Source of the DNA: MedAcidi-G1 sp002294285
GTDB lineage: Bacteria; Actinomycetota; Acidimicrobiia; Acidimicrobiales; MedAcidi-G1
DNA length: 64,000 nucleotides
Assembly: GCA_963999645.1 (NCBI GenBank)
Contig: CAXEUY010000008.1
Coordinates: 1-64,000, forward strand
Direction: 5' to 3'
In this document: positions 1-8,858 of the stretch, one piece after another
How the letters are laid out: every line of letters starts with the position of its first letter
Numbering within the stretch: the first letter of the stretch is position 1
The notes under the pieces: generated by a model
Database searches by the model: none
Told to the model about the DNA's origin: nothing
What the model saw: only the letters and a program-made list of their open reading frames with translations
Made by a program: the position numbers and the translations under genes

Positions 1-1
1 G

Positions 2-78
2 GGGCCGTTAGCTCAGTTGGCTAGAGCACCTGCATGACGCGCAGGGGGTCGGGGGTTCAAATCCCTCACGGCCCACCA
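2..78 (+). tRNA. tRNA-Val (anticodon GAC)
   Basis: The full cloverleaf can be folded by eye. The acceptor stem is GGGCCGT (2-8) with ACGGCCC, the anticodon stem is CCTGC/GCAGG around the loop ATGACGC (anticodon GAC, reads GUC), and the T arm has the loop TTCAAAT. The CCA end is encoded (76-78). Confidence 0.95.
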
Positions 79-109
79 GTTTTTGTTCTACATTCCAAGA
101 TGTAAGAAT

Positions 110-2911
110 ATGAATGTGGGAAAGTTTTCTGCTTTTATTTGTTTGCTTTTGTGTGCTTCCTCCTGCGGAGCTGTTTCTGAGACTGCAGTAGAGTCGACGA
201 CAACACAAGCGTCCACAATCACATCCGGTTTTACGTCCACGACTCTGCCTCAAACGACTACTACAACGACGGCTACGACCATGGCTACTACAACCGCGAC
301 CCCAACTACAACCGTTAAGTCGGATTCCTTGAAAGACACGAAACCTGACAAAAGGCCACCAGATAGGTACTCATGCAATATAAATGATCAAGGTTTCTGC
401 ATTTTCACAGGACAGCCCCACCCAAATTACTTAAAACCTCGAAGCAGCACTGTTGTTGATCTTGAAGGTTCAGAATTATTTTTAGTTGAAGAAGCAGTAG
501 CTGTTAACTCACAAGGCGAGATGCTCATAGCAAGAGGAACACCTGCATTTGATGGTGATCAAATGTCACAGAAAACTCATTCAACATTAAGCGAAGACGA
601 AAAAGCATTCCACCGGGTCATGGCGACAATGTTTGGAATAAGAAACCAGCTTATGTACAACGTTGAAAATTTAAATAAAGAGAAATGGGATATGTACGTA
701 GAGCCTCTTACCGAGAGAGAAATCAAGGAAACAACCTTTACGGACGGTGCAACCCCCAGAGATAACTACTACGGAAGAGATGGAATTTTTGAGCTGGTAA
801 AAAATCCAAATGGCAGAGACATCCACCATGATGTCATGAAGTTTTTAGAAGAGTCAGGTTTGTATCTTCTCTGTCACGTGACATCGCAGGAATTTAACCA
901 GATGCTTGCAGACACACATCCAGAGGGACACGACCCTTGTGAGGATGCTGGTATCGAAAACAAAATTCCATGGGATCTAAATGAGACTGTTGCAACTCCG
1001 ACCTCGGAATGGAAACCAGGTAAATATTTGGACCGACACTGTGAGTCATTAGAAGAGGAAGACGATGGGTGTCGTGCCGATTTGATGATGGAAATAGGCA
1101 TGGGTGCCGAAGTGGTCAGACATCCAGACTCCTCAGAGCAGCTTTATGGAGTGTCACAATATTTACGGATCTTTGATTTAATGGAAGACAACCCTACTAC
1201 TGGACAATTCGGTCTCTGGGGTCAGTGGATTGGGTCTTTAGGGGCTCATCCAAATGGTGCGTTTAATTCTATTGAAGGTGGATTGTTCATTCATGACAAG
1301 ATGGGTCGAAGCAAATTTCCAAAATATATGGCTTCCGCAGCAACTCATCTTTATTCGTCCGATAGCGATACTGGAGGGGGGTGGGGCTTTTATGAAAGAA
1401 GAATCGATTGTTCGGTACTTGGACGAATAACGATAGCAAATCGCATGATAGTCCCACCGAATCTTATTGCATTTGACGAAGATCAAGAAACACACGACAG
1501 TGAAGGTGGAATTTTTGTAGGAACCTCATGGGTGGCGCTTCCGCTAATTAATGGATCACCTAGAGTTGACGGTCAACCCAAAAGCACCGATGAAGGTCTA
1601 ATGACATGGACTTTCGTTATAGATGCAGATAATTACAGCGGACCTTTAATTGCCTATGTCCCAGAACACTGGTCGAGAAGGTTGGATCGATGGAACGCTA
1701 TGGAAATCCTCGATGATGTTTACGAAGCTGAAAATGAAGGTTGGGACCTAGAAAGCCCTCTAGCTAAAACTTTGATTGATTTCCTTGATGGTGAAGTGTC
1801 AAACAGTCAGCTGCATTCAAGCATTGAAGACGAAGAATGGTACGGGGGTTGGGGTGGAGAAAAAGAATTCGGTTCTCCACACTGGGTGAGGAAAGAAGAC
1901 ACACTTGGTTATTCTCCTGCACGAGGTTACATACCAACAGGTATCGAAATGCCACCAATACCAACATTTAAAGTTGAAACCCCAGACGGTCGTATTTTCC
2001 TAAAAATCTTCCCACCACAAATACCCAATGAGACAATTAGTGAAGCATTTGTATTAAATGTCCAAACATTTGACGTAAATCTTTACAACCATTTTCTCAA
2101 AACATTCCAACAGCCAGATGATGCCTCAAACTTCAAAATTAATTTTGATGGTCTAGGCATACCGATGCAAGTAGAAGGCTGGGATGAGAACCCTTGGGAA
2201 GGGATCGAGATTATTGACCTTGAAGCTTTCGAAGACCCTTATGAAGCTAATTTGGAACTTCGCGTTCCTCTATTGCCAGTAAACAAGAATGGCGAGACAA
2301 ACATTTTATTTAATTGGCAGAAAGATCAGAAAAGTGAACGCGGCTGGTCAAACTATTTCGAAGTAAAAAATGGTGTTCCCACTCCGGTATCAGAAAATGA
2401 AGTTCCTGAACAAATAAAGCAACTGGAATATGAAACTCTCCGACATCCGACTAGTCTCATGAGCCATGAAAACGTTACAGATCAATGGTTTGATTCAAGC
2501 TGTTTTATTTGTGTAGACGCGACGGGATGCGACGCTACCAAGTATCAAACTCTTTTAGATGACGGAAGTCGCATAACCTACCGCTGGTATCGCTTTATGG
2601 ATCAACCAGCGTTTGATCATTTGAGTATCGAATATCCTGAAAAATATTCAGATGACTCCCTTAACGAACTTCAGAAAGTGGTCGAAGCAATTCATCGAGA
2701 ATGGGGGAGCGATCATAAGTTAATTGAACGTCCGATTGCATTTGACAACAAAAACCTTGCAGAAGTTGACCACGGTTTGATCGTTGAACCTCCACCAGGA
2801 AAGGAAATCGGTTGGGTTCCAATAGTTCTTGAAGTTGAACTTCCAGATGGAATCTGGCAGGAAGAAATCGATGCTCCAAGATGGAAAGAAGGAAAGTTTT
2901 ATCCACGGTAA
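110..2911 (+). CDS. large exported protein with Thr-rich linker, function unknown
   Basis: I do not recognise the family. The ATG at 110 opens a hydrophobic signal sequence ending in LLLCASSC (Cys19), which could be a lipobox, although the match is imperfect. A TTG at 83 would put 9 extra residues before it, only 5 bases from the tRNA. Residues about 28-75 are a low-complexity Thr/Ser/Ala linker rich in TTT, a common spacer between membrane and folded domain in secreted actinobacterial proteins. The remaining 850 or so residues are Trp-, Gly- and acid-rich with several cysteines, and show no repeat or catalytic motif I can name. A weak terminator follows, then an ECF sigma gene. It is probably a cell-surface or periplasmic protein; its role is unknown. 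Confidence 0.8.
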   Translation: MNVGKFSAFICLLLCASSCGAVSETAVESTTTQASTITSGFTSTTLPQTTTTTTATTMATTTATPTTTVKSDSLKDTKPDKRPPDRYSCNINDQGFCIFTGQPHPNYLKPRSSTVVDLEGSELFLVEEAVAVNSQGEMLIARGTPAFDGDQMSQKTHSTLSEDEKAFHRVMATMFGIRNQLMYNVENLNKEKWDMYVEPLTEREIKETTFTDGATPRDNYYGRDGIFELVKNPNGRDIHHDVMKFLEESGLYLLCHVTSQEFNQMLADTHPEGHDPCEDAGIENKIPWDLNETVATPTSEWKPGKYLDRHCESLEEEDDGCRADLMMEIGMGAEVVRHPDSSEQLYGVSQYLRIFDLMEDNPTTGQFGLWGQWIGSLGAHPNGAFNSIEGGLFIHDKMGRSKFPKYMASAATHLYSSDSDTGGGWGFYERRIDCSVLGRITIANRMIVPPNLIAFDEDQETHDSEGGIFVGTSWVALPLINGSPRVDGQPKSTDEGLMTWTFVIDADNYSGPLIAYVPEHWSRRLDRWNAMEILDDVYEAENEGWDLESPLAKTLIDFLDGEVSNSQLHSSIEDEEWYGGWGGEKEFGSPHWVRKEDTLGYSPARGYIPTGIEMPPIPTFKVETPDGRIFLKIFPPQIPNETISEAFVLNVQTFDVNLYNHFLKTFQQPDDASNFKINFDGLGIPMQVEGWDENPWEGIEIIDLEAFEDPYEANLELRVPLLPVNKNGETNILFNWQKDQKSERGWSNYFEVKNGVPTPVSENEVPEQIKQLEYETLRHPTSLMSHENVTDQWFDSSCFICVDATGCDATKYQTLLDDGSRITYRWYRFMDQPAFDHLSIEYPEKYSDDSLNELQKVVEAIHREWGSDHKLIERPIAFDNKNLAEVDHGLIVEPPPGKEIGWVPIVLEVELPDGIWQEEIDAPRWKEGKFYPR

Positions 2912-2917
2912 AAATTT

Positions 2918-2936
2918 CCTTTCCGTGAAAGGTTTT
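2918..2936 (+). terminator. possible weak intrinsic terminator
   Basis: A 6-bp stem, CCTTTC/GAAAGG, with the loop CGT is followed by TTTT. It lies just after the stop codon of the large exported protein and before the sigma-factor gene. The stem is short and AT-rich, so termination may be partial. Confidence 0.35.
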
Positions 2937-2960
2937 GATAAAAGAGGACATGTATAGGTA

Positions 2961-3572
2961 GTGCCCAAGCAAAACAGAGTTGAAACAAGCATTGAGGATA
3001 GCCCTGAGTTTCGCAGGGAAAGGTTCCGCGTTCTTTACAACGACCTTTACGACGATCTCTGGCGTTATGTCCAAAGACGTTGCATCAACACTGAAGAAGC
3101 CCGAGACACTTTAAGTGAAGTTTTTCTCGTGGCATGGAGAAGACTCGAAGACGTACCAGTCGGCAAGGAAGCCAGATTATGGCTTTTTGGTGTAGCTAGA
3201 AATCTTGTTAAAACAAGTTGGCGGAAACGCAAACGAAGCAGTGATTTAGTCGATCGCATAGGTAACGAAATTTCGATAAAAAGTTCAACACATGAAGAAC
3301 TGGACAACTCGGGTGTTCTAAAGATCATTAAAGCACTTCAGTTTCTAAGCGAAAACGATCAAGAAATTCTGCGACTGGTTGCCTGGGAAGACCTCTCGCA
3401 CAAAGAAATTTCTGTAGTACTCGGATGCAGCGAAAATGCTGTAGCGATAAGAATCCGTCGAGCACGTGTGCGTTTAATGAAGGTCATGCAAACCGAGAAA
3501 TCATTTTCAGAAATTAAGAATCTTCAGGAAATCGCTGAAAGGTTCTCTCCCGAAACGACAAGTAGTTGTTAG
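2961..3572 (+). CDS. ECF-type RNA polymerase sigma factor (sigma-70 family)
   Basis: The 203-residue length is typical of ECF sigma factors. Region 2 lies at about residues 18-85 (YNDLYDDLWRYVQRR, then the FLVAWRR segment and the WLFGVARN segment). Region 4 lies near 120-175, with a helix-turn-helix around LSHKEISVVLGCSENAVAIR. The protein should direct RNA polymerase to a small regulon. The start is GTG at 2961 with AGAGGA upstream. The next gene starts 19 bases after the stop and encodes a single-pass membrane protein, so the two probably form a sigma/anti-sigma pair. The last 25 residues or so extend beyond region 4 and carry no motif I recognise. Confidence 0.9.
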   Translation: MPKQNRVETSIEDSPEFRRERFRVLYNDLYDDLWRYVQRRCINTEEARDTLSEVFLVAWRRLEDVPVGKEARLWLFGVARNLVKTSWRKRKRSSDLVDRIGNEISIKSSTHEELDNSGVLKIIKALQFLSENDQEILRLVAWEDLSHKEISVVLGCSENAVAIRIRRARVRLMKVMQTEKSFSEIKNLQEIAERFSPETTSSC

Positions 3573-3591
3573 AGGTACAGAAAGACAGACA

Positions 3592-4713
3592 ATGGACAGA
3601 GAAAATCCAATAGATGACTTAAAAAAAATCGTTCCATTTGAGGGAGGACCAGATGATTCACAAGAGGAATCCGAAATACGAAATTCACTCCTTGAGTCCA
3701 TAATTGTTGCAGATCCGAAGCTATCTCCTATACAGAAAACCCTAAGAAGTTTGGCAGGAAAACCACTATGGAGAAGAACTGGATTTGTGGTTCCATCTTT
3801 TACAGTTCTAGTCGCAATGAGCTTTCTTGTTTTCTCAACTGTAACTTCCCCTTCAGCTTTCGCGGAGGTAAGCCAAGCAACAGAAAATTCAGTTAACGCC
3901 AGATCTGGGGTCTCTACAACTCTTTTTGAAATAGTTGATCTACAAACTGAAAATGTCAAATATTCCGAGGAAACGGTTTTCCGTTTTGAAGGAGACAGTT
4001 ATTCTCTTGTCCATCCTGATTTTGAAATCCGCGGTGTTGCCGGCTCGGAATACATAAAAAAAGGTAACCAGTGGACTATCAATGAAACTTTACGAAATAC
4101 AGGAGTCAGGTCAGTGCAGAGAAACTCTGAAAAATTCAAAGACTTCCATAAGGGTGGTAAAGATTTCAGAAAAATCTCATCAAAAGCAGGAAATATAAAA
4201 TTCAGAGGGAAGATTCCTGCTAACAGAATTTTTGGGATCAGAGAAGTAGGTATGGTCCCACAGGTAGTTGAACCTGTCAGGAAGTCTCTTATAGACCAAT
4301 TGCATCAGGCTTCAGCTGATTTCACAGTCGTTGAAGGAGTGCTAACTGAGATACTTCTAGAAACAAACGTCGATTTCCCAGACCGTGAACCTCATCTGGT
4401 TCGAATTAAGGTAGCTTTTGCCGAACATGGAAAACCACAAAATATAACTACTCCCGAAATCAACGAAAGTTTTGTTCCTCAAAATGAGAGCGGCCTGAGC
4501 TCCTATCTGCAAGCAAAGATGACTCTCGATGACCTTGAAAAAAGGCGACCGAATTTATGTTCAAAACCAGCGGTTAAAGATTTAGGAAGATTTGAGATGA
4601 TGTCTTGGTTTGAAAATCATTTCGACTGTCTGAAAAATGCAGGTGAAGCAGAGGCATCTGAGGCGTTCAGAAAAATGGTTCGCGAGCGTTTTCAAGGTTT
4701 TTACAAAGACTAA
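3592..4713 (+). CDS. single-pass membrane protein, probable partner (anti-sigma) of the ECF sigma factor
   Basis: The 373-residue protein has an acidic cytoplasmic N-terminus (about 1-60), one membrane segment (about 64-85) and a large outer domain. It follows the sigma gene by 19 bases on the same strand, the usual place for an anti-sigma factor. The usual HxxxCxxC zinc anti-sigma motif is absent from the cytoplasmic part. The sequence SPSAFAEV just after the membrane segment resembles a signal-peptidase site, so the outer domain might be released. Two cysteines near the C-terminus could form a disulfide. The role is inferred from position and topology only; it might instead be a secreted effector controlled by the sigma factor. 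Confidence 0.55.
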   Translation: MDRENPIDDLKKIVPFEGGPDDSQEESEIRNSLLESIIVADPKLSPIQKTLRSLAGKPLWRRTGFVVPSFTVLVAMSFLVFSTVTSPSAFAEVSQATENSVNARSGVSTTLFEIVDLQTENVKYSEETVFRFEGDSYSLVHPDFEIRGVAGSEYIKKGNQWTINETLRNTGVRSVQRNSEKFKDFHKGGKDFRKISSKAGNIKFRGKIPANRIFGIREVGMVPQVVEPVRKSLIDQLHQASADFTVVEGVLTEILLETNVDFPDREPHLVRIKVAFAEHGKPQNITTPEINESFVPQNESGLSSYLQAKMTLDDLEKRRPNLCSKPAVKDLGRFEMMSWFENHFDCLKNAGEAEASEAFRKMVRERFQGFYKD

Positions 4714-4716
4714 TAA

Positions 4717-5799
4717 TCAACCATTAGATTCCAAGAAATCTTTCATAAAATTGCTTAATATCTCGACACTCTCAATAGGCATAGCGTTATAGAGGCTAGT
4801 TCTAACACCTCCTACACTTCGGTGGCCTTTGAGGTTTATCAGATCAAGAGCCGTAGCTTCTTCAATAAATTTGTTTTCAAGAGTTTCATCGGGAAGATGG
4901 AAAATTATGTTCATCATTGACCTGCTGCCAGTTGCAACAGGTGATGAATACCAGCCGTCACTGTTATCAATCACCTCATAAATGAGACTAGATCGGATTT
5001 CGGCACGCCTTTCAAATTCCGTCAAGCCACCATTTTCCTCCATCCAGTCGAGAACCTTTCCCATTACATAAATCGGGAACATAGGTGGGGTGTTTCCCAA
5101 TGAGTCATTTTTGTCATGGAATTGATAATCCAAATAAGTGGGAAGATTTCGCCCGTGTTTGCCGAGACTTTCACGACGGACAATCACGATTGCGAGACCG
5201 GCAGGTCCAAGGTTCTTTTGAGCGCCCCCGTATACAAGATCGAATTTGCCCCAATCAATGCTTCTACTTAGAAAATCTGAACTCATATCCGCCACCATGG
5301 GAATATCTACATCAGGGAATTGCTCAAAACGAATACCCCCGATGGTTTCATTGCTCGTAATGTGGAGCCATTTCGTATCATGCTGGATGCTGATTTCACC
5401 AGTCTCCGGAGTTTTAGTGAAATCAGATTCTTGCCCCGTCCAAGCTTCATACACGTTCGCTACTTTTGAAGCATCTTCTAGGGATTTCTGACCCCACACT
5501 CCTGTATTCACATAGCCAGCGATTTCATCTTCAGTTAAAAGGTTCATAGCCGATTGGGCGAATTGAAGTGTTGCTCCACCTTGCAAGAAAAGAACTGCGA
5601 AGTCGTCGGGCAGATTAGTCAGTCTTCTAAAAGACGACAGAGCATTTTGGTGAATCTTTTCATAGGAAGGACCGCGATGACTGTCTTCTATAATCGACAT
5701 TCCATTATCAGCAAAATCTAGAAACTCATCTTGTGTTTCTTCTAAAACCTCCAAAGGAAGCGTGCATGGTCCAGCACTAAAATTGTGGACTCTTTTCAT
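4717..5799 (-). CDS. serC: phosphoserine aminotransferase
   Basis: SerC converts 3-phosphohydroxypyruvate and glutamate to phosphoserine and 2-oxoglutarate in serine synthesis; some homologues also act in pyridoxal phosphate synthesis. It is a cytoplasmic PLP enzyme of aminotransferase class V. The N-terminus has the family signature NFSAGP, followed by DSHRGP and the LQGGAT phosphate-binding segment. The PLP lysine is K195 in GGAQKNLG. The length (360) is normal for the family. A good AGGAG ribosome site lies 6 bases before the ATG. It converges with the putative anti-sigma gene, with only 3 bases between the stops, and no other serine gene is nearby. Confidence 0.95.
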   Translation of the reverse strand: MKRVHNFSAGPCTLPLEVLEETQDEFLDFADNGMSIIEDSHRGPSYEKIHQNALSSFRRLTNLPDDFAVLFLQGGATLQFAQSAMNLLTEDEIAGYVNTGVWGQKSLEDASKVANVYEAWTGQESDFTKTPETGEISIQHDTKWLHITSNETIGGIRFEQFPDVDIPMVADMSSDFLSRSIDWGKFDLVYGGAQKNLGPAGLAIVIVRRESLGKHGRNLPTYLDYQFHDKNDSLGNTPPMFPIYVMGKVLDWMEENGGLTEFERRAEIRSSLIYEVIDNSDGWYSSPVATGSRSMMNIIFHLPDETLENKFIEEATALDLINLKGHRSVGGVRTSLYNAMPIESVEILSNFMKDFLESNG

Positions 5800-5828
5800 T
5801 TATACTCCTATTGAACAAAAATGAGTTT

Positions 5829-5865
5829 TCAGTTACCTCCAAGCTACCTTCCAAAAAGTAACTGA
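5829..5865 (-). repeat. 8-bp inverted repeat between capA-like gene and serC
   Basis: TCAGTTAC (5829-5836) and GTAACTGA (5858-5865) are perfect inverted copies with a 21-base spacer. On the minus strand they lie just after the capA-like stop and upstream of the serC ribosome site. They could be a weak terminator or a regulator site; there is no clean T-tract. Confidence 0.35.
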
Positions 5866-5868
5866 GGG

Positions 5869-7143
5869 TTAATTCCCGAAAACTAACCTTCTTAAATCCC
5901 CACCAACTACTCCGCTAGTTCGATTTTCAGATTCTTTTATTATCGCCGCTTCAACGGTCTCAGGTTCACTAACTCCTATTGGAATAATTTCGTAAGAGGA
6001 ACGATCAACCCACGTTGGCACATAACCTGCATCAGTCACACCAACACTTCCATCTGGAAGATCAGAAATATTGAACCACACAATCATCCCATCTTGCGTG
6101 GACTTCGGGCATTGCGAACAGAGTCTCCGTTCGTCACCAGGTTGGTTCGATAGAAAATTACCCATTCCGGCGACGGCGTATTTATTTGAGATTTTCATAA
6201 CAGGCTGTATCACATGTGCACCATGTCCGACTATCAGATCAATTGAATCTGAAGAAAGAAGCTGGTTTATGATTTCTTTTTGTGAAGTGGAAATTTCTGA
6301 TGAATACGCTTGCCCCCAATGGAGACTTAAAACAACAAATTCCGCACCATCAGACACCGCCTTTTCAGCGTCATCAATAATTTCTTGCACATCGAGGTGG
6401 TTAACTAGCCATGGAGGATCGACGGGAAGGGTTGCACCACCACAATTTCCATCAACACCACAGTTCATCAGGTCCGTATATGAGAAATGAGCCACTGAAA
6501 TTCCCCCTGGATTGAAAATAGAAGGAGTTGTTCTTCCGGGTTTAGTGGAACCTCCATTGCTTTTAACTCCAGAAGATTCCAGATGACCTATTGTTGCCTC
6601 TAACCCATTTATGCCATTGTCTAAAAGGTGGTTAGAAGCAATTGAGCACCCTTCGTAGCCTGCAGATTTTATTGCATCTGCAAGTTCATAAGGGACCTGA
6701 AATGTTGGATAATACTTAAGGACGCTGTTATCAGGAGACAGAGGGGTTTCTAGATGACAGATAGCAAGATCGGCTCCGCTAATGATAGGTGCAACTCTTT
6801 TGAACATAGGAGAGAAGTCGAAGCCGACCGAACCATACGAGTTAGCTGTATCTGCTACAAATTCGTGTATTAATAACTCCCCAGTAGCAACAAAGGTAAA
6901 ACTTCTAACAACCTGATTGTTCTCAAGTGTCGAGGACGTGGTTGGTAGCAGTTCGCTCGAAGGGTCTGATGAGGTGTTCCTTGTTTCATTTTCTTCCAAA
7001 GTGGAATCTGGTAGTTGAATTGAAACTTTGTTCGAATCATCGTCAGTCATCGAAAAAACAAAAATTGTTATGAACGCCAGAATTGCTAATTGCGTTAATC
7101 GCCAAGCGACCTGTCTTTCACGATCTGACGGGTTTTCGGTCAT
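5869..7143 (-). CDS. CapA-family (poly-gamma-glutamate capsule type) membrane-anchored metallophosphatase-like protein
   Basis: A hydrophobic segment at about 15-33 anchors the protein, followed by a Ser/Thr/Glu linker to residue 75 or so and then a CapA-like domain of the calcineurin-type fold. Family landmarks are FVATGELL, CHLETPL, ASNHLLDNG, LSLHWG and VGHGAHVIQP, with GMGNFLSNQ near the end. CapA-type proteins are linked to poly-gamma-glutamate or other envelope polymer synthesis, but many members have no proven activity. The ATG overlaps the stop of the upstream deacylase gene (ATGA), so the two are translationally coupled. Pairing with an N-acyl-amino-acid hydrolase suggests a shared role in handling an envelope peptide or acyl-amino-acid; that is inference. 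Confidence 0.85.
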   Translation of the reverse strand: MTENPSDRERQVAWRLTQLAILAFITIFVFSMTDDDSNKVSIQLPDSTLEENETRNTSSDPSSELLPTTSSTLENNQVVRSFTFVATGELLIHEFVADTANSYGSVGFDFSPMFKRVAPIISGADLAICHLETPLSPDNSVLKYYPTFQVPYELADAIKSAGYEGCSIASNHLLDNGINGLEATIGHLESSGVKSNGGSTKPGRTTPSIFNPGGISVAHFSYTDLMNCGVDGNCGGATLPVDPPWLVNHLDVQEIIDDAEKAVSDGAEFVVLSLHWGQAYSSEISTSQKEIINQLLSSDSIDLIVGHGAHVIQPVMKISNKYAVAGMGNFLSNQPGDERRLCSQCPKSTQDGMIVWFNISDLPDGSVGVTDAGYVPTWVDRSSYEIIPIGVSEPETVEAAIIKESENRTSGVVGGDLRRLVFGN

Positions 7144-8735
7144 AATGCATCTCTTAGAATAGGGACTCCAGATTGTACGTTTTTGTTGCTGTTGTTTTCC
7201 CTAGCGAGTTGACCGTTAACCATTACATGGGTAATTCCAATAGATTCTTGAGCAGGATTAGATACATCTGCACGATCGGATATCTTCTCAGGGTCAAAAA
7301 TAGTTATATCTGCAACGGCTCCAGGTTGTATTCGTCCACGGTTTCGCATAGCAGAGCTGGATTTTGCGAGCAGGAGGGAAGGGAGGATTGTAATCCTGCC
7401 TAAAGCGTCAGGAAGTGTAAGAACTTTTTGTTCACGCACGTAAGTTCCTAAGAAGCGACTGAAACAACCAGCTGAACGTGGATGATTGTTGTGAGGTTTT
7501 TCAAGAATAGAGTCCGAACCGATTAACACCCAAGGGGCAGAGAGTGCTTCTGTGATATCTTCTTCAGACATGGCGAATGCTGCAACCAATTTGTTGTTTT
7601 TTCGCGCTATAGAAAAAGTCTCTTCAGTCATCCGCTCAGGTTTTCCGACCTCTTGCAGATCTTCGAAAGAAATACCGAATTTTTTCTGAAAGTTATCAAA
7701 CCGTGCACTCCCAGCGTAAGTGGCCCAAAATGTGTAAGGATACACACAAGCAGTGATGGCATGCCCCTCATCTCTAGCACGTTGTATCTGGCTAATAGCT
7801 TCACGCATTCTTCCCGTGCCGCCTGTTGAATTCAGATGTTCTATATGAACAGAACAGCCCGTTTCACGGGCAACCTCAAGTGCTTCATTTATAGCACTTT
7901 CTTGCGAGCCGAAATCCTTGTCATAGGAATGTCTTAGATGGAGACACAAAGGGACGTCATATTTTGCTGCTAAATGCCCATGATCTATGATCTCTGATTT
8001 TTTCAAATCTACTGTGTATTCAGGTTGCTGGTGAATTCCTATTGCTCCTGCCTGCAGATCTTGTTCAGCTCTCTCAAGGAGAAATCTTCTTTGTTCTTCA
8101 GAGGTTTTTTGTATTCCAACTCCTAAAATTTTTCTGTGTTGATAGTGGTCCACAGCCCCTCCATAGTTAACGGGTGGACTGTGGGTTTGAGTTTTTTCAA
8201 GAAATTTCTGCATAGGGTTGTCTATCCCGTGCATGCAAAGATTTGAAGTGACTCCATCTGCGATTTTGTACCATTCGCCGTATCCGTTGGTCGGATATGA
8301 GAGTACATCAATGAATCCAGGAGAGACCACTAGTCCAGTCGCATCGATTATTGAGCTTCCTTTTAAAGGATTGGCGCTTATGAGCTTAATTGAGTCTCCA
8401 TCTATACCTATGTTGGCGATCGCGTCATAACCGCTTTCGGGATCTATTACTCGGCCTCCGGAAATCACTTTTTCAAAAACGGTTTCGATTTCATTTGAAA
8501 GTCCAGAATCGCTTAAAGAGGTAGTTGTGCTAGGGGAAGTGGTAGACGTAGCAGGAAATGAAACTTTTTCAGCAGTATTTTGGGTTATTTCTGCACCCGT
8601 AGCTTTACCTGGGAGTTTCCTTAGCAACGCAGAAGCAGCTGCCCCGAAACCCACAGTTACTATAAAGCCTCTTCTACCGAACTTCTTCGAGGAGTTGTTG
8701 TCTTCGGTTTGTTCGGATGAATTTTCATTATCCAT
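7140..8735 (-). CDS. Tat-exported amidohydrolase, N-acyl-D-amino-acid deacylase family
   Basis: The ATG at 8735 gives an N-terminus with KKFGRRGFIVTVGFG, a twin-arginine signal, followed by a Thr/Ser linker; the reading frame runs 21 codons further upstream but that would bury the signal. The rest is an amidohydrolase barrel like D-aminoacylase. HLR and VHIEHLN supply metal-binding histidines, GSDS gives the catalytic Asp, and HPRSAGCFSRFLG is typical of this family. The HxH usually seen after GFID is replaced by GFIDVLSYPT, a form I associate with the D-glutamate-deacylase-like branch. It probably cleaves N-acylated amino acids outside the membrane. It is coupled by 4 bases to the CapA-like gene. 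Confidence 0.82.
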   Translation of the reverse strand: MDNENSSEQTEDNNSSKKFGRRGFIVTVGFGAAASALLRKLPGKATGAEITQNTAEKVSFPATSTTSPSTTTSLSDSGLSNEIETVFEKVISGGRVIDPESGYDAIANIGIDGDSIKLISANPLKGSSIIDATGLVVSPGFIDVLSYPTNGYGEWYKIADGVTSNLCMHGIDNPMQKFLEKTQTHSPPVNYGGAVDHYQHRKILGVGIQKTSEEQRRFLLERAEQDLQAGAIGIHQQPEYTVDLKKSEIIDHGHLAAKYDVPLCLHLRHSYDKDFGSQESAINEALEVARETGCSVHIEHLNSTGGTGRMREAISQIQRARDEGHAITACVYPYTFWATYAGSARFDNFQKKFGISFEDLQEVGKPERMTEETFSIARKNNKLVAAFAMSEEDITEALSAPWVLIGSDSILEKPHNNHPRSAGCFSRFLGTYVREQKVLTLPDALGRITILPSLLLAKSSSAMRNRGRIQPGAVADITIFDPEKISDRADVSNPAQESIGITHVMVNGQLARENNSNKNVQSGVPILRDAL

Positions 8736-8858
8736 ATGTTTGACGTTACTTGAGCATCTTGTTTTAGATATGACAACTAAGGAAAATCTCATGTGCACAG
8801 AAGTAATGATGCGAACTGGCTAATTTATTAGTATGAGCGAAGCATTGAAGATATTTGT

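Noticed and set aside
83..2911. TTG start at 83 for the large exported protein
   Set aside because: It would add nine residues before the signal sequence and begin 5 bases after the tRNA. The ATG at 110 starts the signal peptide directly.
2661..3074. Minus-strand frame overlapping the exported protein and sigma genes
   Set aside because: It covers the ends of two well-supported genes on the opposite strand and has no family features; it is a shadow frame.
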